Source: Candidatus Kuenenia stuttgartensis
GTDB lineage: Bacteria; Planctomycetota; Planctomycetia; Planctomycetales; Planctomycetaceae
Length of the DNA stretch: 32,609 bases
Assembly: GCA_945906725.1 (NCBI GenBank)
Contig: CAMDRI010000053.1
Span: 1-32,609, forward strand
Reading direction: 5' to 3'
Positions 7,507 through 14,469 of this stretch are shown piece by piece (position 1 is the stretch's first letter; each line of letters opens with the position of its first letter). The position numbers and the translations under genes were made by a program. The notes below the pieces were generated by a model. It had not been told where the DNA came from. It searched no databases and saw nothing but the letters and a program-made list of their open reading frames with translations.

Positions 7507-9807
7507 ATGCCGAACGAGCCGACCACAACTTTGAGCCTTGCCTTTGACCCGGTGTGGTCGCTGCCGGTTTCGCTGCTGACGGCCTTCGGGTTGATCGTGT
7601 TCGTGTTGCTGACGTATCCACGCCGAGTACGTCATCTGCCCGCTGTTTGGCGGTGCACGCTGGTCACGCTGCGAGTGTTGATCGCGCTGACACTCGCCTT
7701 TGCGATTCTGCGTCCGGAGTTGCAGTGGAGTAAAAAGAGCCGCAAGGCCGCGATGCTCGTCGTGCTCGGCGATAGCAGCCGTTCGATGCAGACCGCCGAC
7801 GGCCCAGCGAACGCGACTCGGCGAGCCGTGTTGGTCAAGACGCTGCAAGAGGCGGAGCCGATCTTCTTGAAACTGAAGAAAGAAATGGAAGTCCGCTACT
7901 CCGATTTCGATCGCGAGCCGCGTTCGGTCGAGAAGCCCGATGCCGCCGCGCCCGGCGAACAATCGGCGATCGGTTTTGCGTTGGAGTCAATTCTGCGAGA
8001 AGCTCAAGCCAATGGCCTGTCGGGAATCATCCTGCACAGCGACGGAGCACAACGGGCATTGCCGCCGCACGACGTCGATCCGCGAGCGGTCGCGCGGCGG
8101 CTCGGCGAATTGCAAATCCCGATCTTCCCGATCGCCTACGGCACCACGGGAACGACCGACACGTCGCTCGACTTAATCGTCGAAGACCTGCTGGTCGATC
8201 CGTATGCCTTCGTAAAAAAGACAGTGCCGCTGCGAGCCAAACTGCGAGTGCTCGGTGCGGCCGGAAAAAAGCTGACCGTGCGGTTGTTGGTCGAAGACCT
8301 GCGAACGCGCGAAGGATTGAAAAGTGGCGAGATGAAAGTCCCGCCCGCCACAAAGAACACGCAGCCGATCGTATCTCTGGAACCGACTCGCAACGTCGAT
8401 GTCATCCCGGTCGAGCTATCGTACATCCCCGATGTGCCGGGCGAATACAAGATTCGGGTCGAAGTCGTCGCGCTCGAAGGGGAGATCAAAACCGCGAACA
8501 ATTTCCGCGAGACGTTGTTGACCGTGCGTCGCGGTGGCATCAACGTCGCTTATTTCGACGCGGCGTGGGCTCCCGAACAGAAATGGCTGCGGCTGCTGAA
8601 TGCGACCGAACAAGTCCAGCTCGATTTCCAGCCGGTGCACGGCGGCCGGCAGCGCGAACTCAACGACATCGACCCGGAGATGTTTCAGCGGGGCCGCTAC
8701 GACGTGTACCTAATCGGCGATGTCCCCGCGAAGGTCTTCGGCCCGGAACTGCTCAAGCAACTCGCTGCGCGCGTGGAGGAAGGGGCTGGTCTGATGATGA
8801 TCGGAGGACATCACAGCTTCGGAGCGGGCGGCTATGCCGAAACCCCGCTCGCCGATCTGCTGCCAGTGGCGATGCGTGCCAGCGAAACGGTCTCCGGCGA
8901 CGACATCGATCCCACACTGCGTCACACCGATGAATTGCAGATGATTCCGACTCCGCGCGGCCTCAGCCACTACGTCATGCGAGTCGAGTCCGCCGACAAG
9001 AACCGCGCGACGTGGCTGTCACTCCCGCCGCTCGACGGCGCGAACAAACTGCGGCCGAAGAACGATTTCGTCGGAATCCTTGCGACATCGGACCAGGGCG
9101 TCCCGCTGTTGTTGGAGAGCGAAGCGGGCAAGGCGCGGGTTGTGGCCTTCGCGGGCAACACGACGTGGCGCTGGGCAACACACGGCTTTCGCAACGTGCA
9201 TCAACGCTTCTGGCGGCAGATGATTTTCTGGTTGGCTCGCAAAGAGGATGACCAAAGCCAGACAGTTTGGGTCCGCATTGATCCTCGGAATTATCTGCCG
9301 GGCGCGCCGGTCAAACTGGCATTCGGTGCTCGCTCGCCAGACGGCCTGGCCGTGACCGATGCGGATTTTGAAGTCACTGTGAGCAACCCGAAGAACGAAC
9401 GCCAAAAGCTGGCGGTCCTGCGAGTCGGCAACGAATACTCCGCCGATTTCCTGCAGAACGAACATGCAGGGGATTACTGGGTCAGTGTGACTGCTCGTTC
9501 CAAAGAGGGGCTGCCGATTGGCGACGCGACCTCGCGATTTCTGGTAGATGAACGCGATTTGGAACTCGACAATCCCGCCGCCGACCACGCGCTGCTCGCC
9601 GAAATCGCAAGTCTAACGGGCGGCAGCGTCATCACCCCCGAACAACACGGAGCGTTTCTGGAACGCCTGCTGAAAGAGGGACTCGTCCGCCGTGAGGAAA
9701 CCGAAGTGACTCGCAAACCCCTCTGGGACAACTGGCCGTTTCTGCTCGTCTTCGTCACGCTGCTCGCCACCGAATGGACGATTCGCAAGCTGCGCGGTTT
9801 GGTGTAG
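7507..9807 (+). CDS. VWA / glutamine-amidotransferase-like membrane protein
   Basis: This is a 766-residue membrane protein of a type common in planctomycetes. Two N-terminal membrane helices (about 17-36 and 48-68) are followed by a von Willebrand A-like domain (about 80-230) whose MIDAS motif reads DSSRS, an acceptable DxSxS. Ig-like segments follow (about 235-345), then a class I glutamine-amidotransferase-like fold (about 350-590) with MIGGHHSFGAGGYAETPLADLLPV. No clear catalytic cysteine was seen there, so it is probably non-enzymatic. After another beta-rich region, a single C-terminal helix (about 742-760) anchors the protein. Related proteins lie next to BatA-like and MoxR-like genes elsewhere, but neither neighbour is present here. 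The function is unknown; a role in periplasmic protein assembly is inference. Confidence 0.75.
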   Translation: MPNEPTTTLSLAFDPVWSLPVSLLTAFGLIVFVLLTYPRRVRHLPAVWRCTLVTLRVLIALTLAFAILRPELQWSKKSRKAAMLVVLGDSSRSMQTADGPANATRRAVLVKTLQEAEPIFLKLKKEMEVRYSDFDREPRSVEKPDAAAPGEQSAIGFALESILREAQANGLSGIILHSDGAQRALPPHDVDPRAVARRLGELQIPIFPIAYGTTGTTDTSLDLIVEDLLVDPYAFVKKTVPLRAKLRVLGAAGKKLTVRLLVEDLRTREGLKSGEMKVPPATKNTQPIVSLEPTRNVDVIPVELSYIPDVPGEYKIRVEVVALEGEIKTANNFRETLLTVRRGGINVAYFDAAWAPEQKWLRLLNATEQVQLDFQPVHGGRQRELNDIDPEMFQRGRYDVYLIGDVPAKVFGPELLKQLAARVEEGAGLMMIGGHHSFGAGGYAETPLADLLPVAMRASETVSGDDIDPTLRHTDELQMIPTPRGLSHYVMRVESADKNRATWLSLPPLDGANKLRPKNDFVGILATSDQGVPLLLESEAGKARVVAFAGNTTWRWATHGFRNVHQRFWRQMIFWLARKEDDQSQTVWVRIDPRNYLPGAPVKLAFGARSPDGLAVTDADFEVTVSNPKNERQKLAVLRVGNEYSADFLQNEHAGDYWVSVTARSKEGLPIGDATSRFLVDERDLELDNPAADHALLAEIASLTGGSVITPEQHGAFLERLLKEGLVRREETEVTRKPLWDNWPFLLVFVTLLATEWTIRKLRGLV

Positions 9808-9852
9808 CCGTGGTTTGAAAACGATCAAACGCATGGGAGGACGAGGCTCCCG

Positions 9853-11349
9853 TCACTCAGGTAGCGCGGAGTGCCGGTACATGTTTCGCACTTCCGAGTT
9901 GCACAACCCAACGACGTTGAAGGGCCGGATCGCCTCGACCATTTCCCGCTCGAATTGCTCGAGGCTGCACGCTTCGCGCAGCCGATCGGACATTTGCCGT
10001 ACAACGGCGAACCACTGCTTGTCATCGGCGAGCAGAAATGCCGATTGAAACTCGCCGACGCTAGCGAGCCGCGCTCGTTCGTAGCTGGTTGCCGCCGTGA
10101 AGTAGAGCATCGTTGCGGTCGCGAATCGCTGGAAGTCCCCCATCGCCGCGAAGCAGCCGCTGACCAGCAAGTCGATCATTTCGACCTCGGCTAGCACGCA
10201 ATGCTCGTACTCACGCAGTTGAGATTCCAATTCGTCGCGGCCGAGCGACCGAATCAGAATTCGCGCCAGTCGCTCGATTCCACACAGCGTGTGTGCAATT
10301 CCGGTGCTGTGTAGCGCGTCGATGAATCCCGCCGTGTTCGGCAGCATCGCCCACCAGCTTCCCACCGCGCGAGCCAACTTGCGTTGCAACCGCCCGGTGC
10401 TGCGAAGACCACCTTCCGGTCGGACGACTTTCGCGTTCGCGAATTGCTCGCCGACGGACGGGTAGCGACGCAGCCACGAATTCCACTCGTCAGTCGCCGA
10501 CAGATTCGGTCGCTCGCTGCGATTCAAATCCTGGACGAAGCCCGCGCTGACGGTTTCGTCGTTGAATCGCAGTTGCCACATCCAGCCCCCGGCAAAGACG
10601 TGATGCAACGCCGCGTGATCGCAGTCGAACGGATGCTCGGCCGTGTCGATGCCGTGTGATTCCTGATAGTGTTTCCAACGAGTCACGTTCGCGAAGTGAG
10701 CGAAGACCGTTCGCGAGTTCGTCCGCAACTCGTGCGTGCGGTCTTCGATTCCCATACGCTTCGCGAGGAATTGCCCCTCGCCACTGCCATCGACGACGAA
10801 TCGGGTTCTCAACTCGTGGGGCAGGTTTTTAACCTGCCCGTGCTGCAAGGGCAGGTTGAAAACCTGCCCCGCGGGTTCGATCTCCCCGACTTCGCATTGC
10901 TCAAAACAAACGGCTCCCACTGCACCGGCTTCGCGAAACAGGAACGCGTCGACGTCCTGCCGCAGCCAGTGCGTGTCCGAGTGCTGATCGCTGCTGCTGG
11001 CCGCAACGAGCAGTTCGGTCGAATGCTTAGCATCAGCGACGAACGGCTGACTGGCCTCGTGATGAAAGTACGAAAAGCCGCGCTTGATCCCAGACACGAT
11101 CTGCGGATGGCTCGCCTGCCAAGTTCCGTACTTTGCCAGCGGAGCGACGTTCGGCAAGTCATACTCGCGGCAGAGATCCTTCAGCACGAGATTGGCAATC
11201 GGCGTGGACGATTCACCGATCACGAATCGCGGCTGCCGGCTGCGGTCGATCAACGCAACTCGCAAGCCGGCGCGTCGCAGCACCAGCGCCAGCAAGCTGC
11301 CGCCGAAACCCCCTCCGACAATCGCGACGTCCACTTCGAGAGCACTCAT
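9853..11349 (-). CDS. FAD-dependent, tryptophan-halogenase-like oxidoreductase
   Basis: The 498-residue protein opens with an FAD-binding Rossmann motif (VAIVGGGFGGSLLA, about 8-21) and has GESSTP (about 45-50). This combination is typical of flavin-dependent halogenases and geranylgeranyl-reductase-like monooxygenases. GGWMWQLRF resembles the halogenase WxWxIP motif but lacks the Ile-Pro, so halogenation is not assured. About 17 residues (roughly 161-177, GQVFNLP...GQVKNLP) are encoded by a palindromic DNA repeat inserted in frame at 10819-10869. The ATG overlaps the stop of the radical SAM gene by four bases (ATGA), indicating translational coupling. It is the last gene of the minus-strand operon and converges on the VWA protein gene. 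The substrate is unknown. Confidence 0.75.
   Translation of the reverse strand: MSALEVDVAIVGGGFGGSLLALVLRRAGLRVALIDRSRQPRFVIGESSTPIANLVLKDLCREYDLPNVAPLAKYGTWQASHPQIVSGIKRGFSYFHHEASQPFVADAKHSTELLVAASSSDQHSDTHWLRQDVDAFLFREAGAVGAVCFEQCEVGEIEPAGQVFNLPLQHGQVKNLPHELRTRFVVDGSGEGQFLAKRMGIEDRTHELRTNSRTVFAHFANVTRWKHYQESHGIDTAEHPFDCDHAALHHVFAGGWMWQLRFNDETVSAGFVQDLNRSERPNLSATDEWNSWLRRYPSVGEQFANAKVVRPEGGLRSTGRLQRKLARAVGSWWAMLPNTAGFIDALHSTGIAHTLCGIERLARILIRSLGRDELESQLREYEHCVLAEVEMIDLLVSGCFAAMGDFQRFATATMLYFTAATSYERARLASVGEFQSAFLLADDKQWFAVVRQMSDRLREACSLEQFEREMVEAIRPFNVVGLCNSEVRNMYRHSALPE
10819..10869. repeat. Tandem pair of palindromes inside the halogenase-like gene
   Basis: Two copies of a palindrome, GGGCAGGTT-3 bases-AACCTGCCC, occupy 10819-10839 and 10849-10869 with a nine-base spacer. 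The element keeps the reading frame of the gene on the minus strand and adds a loop-like peptide. A related copy lies between genes at 18211-18273. Confidence 0.9.
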
Positions 11350-12302
11350 ACCTGGCGATCCTCATGGCTGCACTCACACATCACCTGCGGCAGAATCGTC
11401 TGCGACAGATTCATTTGACGCAATCGCTCAACCCGCTCCGCCGCGCAGCGTGAACAGTCAGCGAATCGAGTGACATCCCAGGTGTCCGCGAACACTCGGC
11501 CGCGCCCCGATTCGATGCCTGCCGCCAAGACCTGTTCCAACGACGACAGCTTCGGTGGCGTGAACCTGCCTTCGGACTGCAACCGCTCCATTGCGCCATT
11601 GCCGGCGCGAGTCGCGATTACCGAAACGCACGTCGCACCGTAATCAAACGCCAACTGGATCGACTTCAACGCCCACTCGATCACTTCGCCCTCGGACAAG
11701 AACGGCGGACGGAGCAGCACGAACGCACGCACGGCAATGTCGTGCTCGACCAGGAATCGCGATGCACGAGCAAAGTCTTCGAGCGTCATTCGCTTGTTCA
11801 TCTGCGAGAGAACTTCGGGATGAGCGGTCTCCAAACCCATCGCCACTTCGAGCGGTGTGCCCAGCTGTTCTCGGAACCGCAGCACGCGCTCGTCGGTCAA
11901 CAGCGGGTGATTCTCGACGATGACCCGCTCGAACCGACGTACTCGATCGGCGATCGCTGGCCAGTCGAGCGGCGGGATTGCGCCCGCGTCAAAGAAGTTA
12001 CCGCTGTTGTAGAGCTTCACGACGCTGGCCGGCGGCAGCCGTTCGAGAGCGATGGCGATCTGCCGAGGGATCGCACCGGCGGGCGTCGGTTCATCCAGCG
12101 TGTGTTGCCAGAGGTCGCAGTACACGCAGCGAAACGGGCACTCGGGATTTGCGAGGAAGATTGTGGCGACATCCAGGACTCGCCCATCGGCCTGCCGTTC
12201 CGGTTCGACAAATGCCCCGATCGGCTGCCACGGATCAACCGGCTCCTTCGGCCCGCGCGCGGCAAGGATTTCGCGATCGGTCAGTGTCGGGGGCAGAGGC
12301 AT
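11346..12302 (-). CDS. Radical SAM protein, COG1244/RaSEA-like
   Basis: The 318-residue protein has the radical SAM cluster motif CPFRCVYC (Cys55, Cys59, Cys62), which binds a 4Fe-4S cluster and S-adenosylmethionine. NSGNFFDAGAIP and ENHPLL follow in the barrel. A C-terminal cysteine group (CSRC, then CEC about 20 residues later) could bind zinc or a second cluster. This arrangement recalls the COG1244 group that includes the archaeosine enzyme RaSEA, though a bacterium is not expected to make archaeosine. The reaction is therefore unknown. Start ATG 12302 is preferred because the longer in-frame extension runs through the cyanophycinase gene, whose stop at 12305 lies two bases upstream. The stop overlaps the ATG of the halogenase-like gene. 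Confidence 0.8.
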   Translation of the reverse strand: MPLPPTLTDREILAARGPKEPVDPWQPIGAFVEPERQADGRVLDVATIFLANPECPFRCVYCDLWQHTLDEPTPAGAIPRQIAIALERLPPASVVKLYNSGNFFDAGAIPPLDWPAIADRVRRFERVIVENHPLLTDERVLRFREQLGTPLEVAMGLETAHPEVLSQMNKRMTLEDFARASRFLVEHDIAVRAFVLLRPPFLSEGEVIEWALKSIQLAFDYGATCVSVIATRAGNGAMERLQSEGRFTPPKLSSLEQVLAAGIESGRGRVFADTWDVTRFADCSRCAAERVERLRQMNLSQTILPQVMCECSHEDRQV

Positions 12303-12304
12303 CG

Positions 12305-13093
12305 TCACTCGTCGAATTGAAATGTCATGCCGGCTCGCAGGACGTGGATTTTGAGGTTGCGAGCGGCCGCGGGTTCGCCTTTGGACAGTTTCTCGCGGCT
12401 GGCTTTGCGGCCGTCGATGACGGTGACGTTGCTGTTGCCGATGACCTCGAACTCGCGGCCACGCACGATCACGGCGGTCTCTTCGTCGATGCCGACACCT
12501 ATCAAATCCGGATAGTCGATCACCGCCAAGGCCAGCCGATTGAAGCGACCTTTTTGCAAGAAGTGTTGATCGACGATCGCATCGGGCCACAAGCCGAGAC
12601 CGTTTTGGAGATACGGAGCAGTCCCCGCTTTCAAGCTGTCGAGGTCCGAGCGGCCACCGATCATCGTCTTGCCCATGACGGCCGCTCCCGCACTGGTGCC
12701 GCCGACGATCGCTCCCTCGCGGTAACGAGTCCGGATCGTCTCGGCGATGTCGCTGCCCCGGATGTTGTTCATGAAGACTCCCTGCAAGCCGCCAGGGAGC
12801 CAGATCAGGTTCGCCTCGCGAATCGTCTTCACAGCGGCGGCCGGTTGCTGCGGATTCACGAGCACGACGTTACTTGCCCCGTTCCGTTTCCACGACGCCA
12901 CCGAACTGGGCCCGTATTCGAGATTGGCCGCCGGCAGCACCGCGATCTTAGCCGACTTGCCTCCCGACAATTCGAGTGTGCGGTTTACCACCGCAGCGGG
13001 AGTCTCGCCGCCACCGATGACGACCAGCCGGCCTTTCAGAAGTTCGGCCTGCGGGTCTGCCAGCAGTGCGGCGGCGATCAGCCAGATGCCCAT
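12305..13093 (-). CDS. Cyanophycinase-like serine peptidase (family S51)
   Basis: The 262-residue protein matches cyanophycinases, which hydrolyse the beta-Asp-Arg polymer cyanophycin to dipeptides. The nucleophile elbow GGTSAGAAVM places the catalytic Ser at residue 134. WLPGGLQGVF (about 98-107) and DQHFLQKGRFNRL fit the substrate-binding and conserved His regions. A short hydrophobic N-terminus (about residues 1-16) suggests export, which occurs in extracellular cyanophycinases. It is the third gene of the minus-strand operon, 49 bases after the small membrane protein gene and two bases before the radical SAM gene. No cyanophycin synthetase gene is present, so the substrate may come from outside or may be another isoaspartyl peptide. 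Confidence 0.85.
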   Translation of the reverse strand: MGIWLIAAALLADPQAELLKGRLVVIGGGETPAAVVNRTLELSGGKSAKIAVLPAANLEYGPSSVASWKRNGASNVVLVNPQQPAAAVKTIREANLIWLPGGLQGVFMNNIRGSDIAETIRTRYREGAIVGGTSAGAAVMGKTMIGGRSDLDSLKAGTAPYLQNGLGLWPDAIVDQHFLQKGRFNRLALAVIDYPDLIGVGIDEETAVIVRGREFEVIGNSNVTVIDGRKASREKLSKGEPAAARNLKIHVLRAGMTFQFDE

Positions 13094-13142
13094 GAGTCAG
13101 TCCCTTTCCGAGAAGCGGTGAGTATGCCTTGTGAATTCGCAA

Positions 13143-13601
13143 TCATTGATGATCAGTGGTCGGTTCGCTCGATGACTCCGGCTTCGGCCGCAAGCGTTCG
13201 AGTTGTTCCATGAGTTCGATCTTGTGGACTTCAAGCCGGGCCAGGGTGGCTCGCGAATGCGCTCGAGTTGTGGCCAGATCGCCCAGCGCGAGAACCGCGA
13301 TCCAAATGCAGAGGCAGCCGATCAAGCACCACAGAATCGTTGGAGCGCGCGGGCCAAGATTCCAAACGACCGGCAAGTCGACCACAGGAATCAACATCCC
13401 GACGAGCACGATCAGTCCCGACGTTTGACGGCGACGTCGATAACGCGACTCGAAATGCCGAAGCTCCCGCTGGTCGCTGGCGAAGTCGATCTGTTCACGC
13501 TGCAAGACGGCTCGGTGAGACAGTTGCAGCATCACCCCCGCCAGCAGCACGCAGACGCCGAAGATCAGGGTTACGACGTCAGGTCGCAGATTGGGTGGCA
13601 T
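13143..13601 (-). CDS. Small three-helix membrane protein of unknown function
   Basis: The 152-residue product has three predicted membrane segments (about 8-26, 62-80 and 87-106). A basic loop lies between the first two (ESRYRRRR). The charged, helical C-terminal tail (about 112-140) has coiled-coil character. I recognise no family. The start at ATG 13601 is chosen because it leads straight into the first membrane helix; a longer frame upstream overlaps the ChW-repeat gene and is not membrane-like. Gaps of 49 bases on each side place it in the operon with the ChW protein and cyanophycinase. Confidence 0.7.
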   Translation of the reverse strand: MPPNLRPDVVTLIFGVCVLLAGVMLQLSHRAVLQREQIDFASDQRELRHFESRYRRRRQTSGLIVLVGMLIPVVDLPVVWNLGPRAPTILWCLIGCLCIWIAVLALGDLATTRAHSRATLARLEVHKIELMEQLERLRPKPESSSEPTTDHQ

Positions 13602-13650
13602 GGGAGTGAGATCAGATTCGAGTGTTGAAGTTTCTGGCTCGGCCGAAATC

Positions 13651-14361
13651 CTATGCACGCTTCGCCGCCAAAAAAACCTTGATCGCTTCGACCTGACGAT
13701 ACTCGCCGCGAGTGCCGCACATTTGGCCGTTTTTGAACCAGCCGGTCCAGCCGAAACGGCACAAGTGCGCCGAATAATAGACGTCAAACCGGTCGGCCCC
13801 CTCTGCCATTTCGACCCAGATCGCTTCGAGTCGTCGGTTCTGACCGCGAGTGCCGCAGTAATTCCCGTGATCGACCCAAGGTGTGTCCCCTTTGACCGAC
13901 AGATGAGCTTTGTACCGCAACGCGACACCTTCGACGGGTGGAGTCACTCGCAGCGTGAAACCTTCGAGTCGGCGACCGGTGCCGGCAGCACCGCACTCGG
14001 TGAGCTGCGGTCGCCACGACGTGTCGCCTCGATCTTGCACATGCACGAGCGCCTCAGCCTGTACGAGTTGGCTCGGTTCGGGCAGCATCGCGGATGATTG
14101 TCCAGCGAGGTCGCCACGCATGAAACCTTGCAGGTACGCCTCGACTTTTTCGCGGAGCATGCTGAGCCGCAACGCTCGATTCGCATCGCCACTGCTGGCT
14201 GTGGCGGCGGCAATCTCACCGAAGGCTCGAATCACTCGGACGAATTGCGGTCCGAGCGGCGTCCCATTGCCGGTGGCGGACTGGAAATACTCCTCACACC
14301 AACGGACCACCGCCTCGAACGAATCCGTCAATTTCGCCGACTGGTCCGTACTGTCTGCCAT
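13651..14361 (-). CDS. Protein with three ChW-type repeats
   Basis: The 236-residue protein has a helical N-terminal region (about 1-90) and three repeats of about 35 residues (about 104-139, 149-185 and 195-231). Each repeat carries an aromatic or charged start (VHVQDRG, YKAHLSVKG, YSAHLCRFG), a Trp, a central Gly, and the ending GTxGxxRRLEAI or a close variant (GTGRRLEGF, GTRGQNRRLEAI, GTRGEYRQVEAI). This matches the clostridial hydrophobic-with-conserved-W (ChW) repeat. In clostridia these repeats are on secreted proteins and are thought to bind proteins or glycans. Here there is no signal peptide, so a cytoplasmic scaffold role is possible. It appears to be the first gene of the five-gene minus-strand operon and is divergent from the gamma-glutamyltransferase gene. 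Confidence 0.75.
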   Translation of the reverse strand: MADSTDQSAKLTDSFEAVVRWCEEYFQSATGNGTPLGPQFVRVIRAFGEIAAATASSGDANRALRLSMLREKVEAYLQGFMRGDLAGQSSAMLPEPSQLVQAEALVHVQDRGDTSWRPQLTECGAAGTGRRLEGFTLRVTPPVEGVALRYKAHLSVKGDTPWVDHGNYCGTRGQNRRLEAIWVEMAEGADRFDVYYSAHLCRFGWTGWFKNGQMCGTRGEYRQVEAIKVFLAAKRA

Positions 14362-14450
14362 ACGTTGATCCTACTTGAGACTGGCTACCTGAGGGCCGGT
14401 CGGATTATGAGAGTGACCAGCGTCGGCGTACAGCAGGCCGGAGTCTGGAT

Positions 14451-14464
14451 GCAGAAGGCAGAAG
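14451..14464 (+). repeat. Two heptamers upstream of the gamma-glutamyltransferase start
   Basis: GCAGAAG occurs twice in tandem, ending six bases before ATG 14470. The AGAAGG it contains could serve as a weak ribosome binding site. The unit resembles the GGCAGTA heptamers at 31844-31940. Confidence 0.5.
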
Positions 14465-14469
14465 GCATT

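Noticed and set aside
9828-9854. Possible terminator between the convergent VWA and halogenase-like genes
   Set aside because: Only GGGAG/CTCCC arms of five bases around an eight-base loop were found, with no T-tract; too weak to call.
11978-13213. 411-residue plus-strand frame
   Set aside because: It is antisense to the radical SAM and cyanophycinase genes and has no family motifs.
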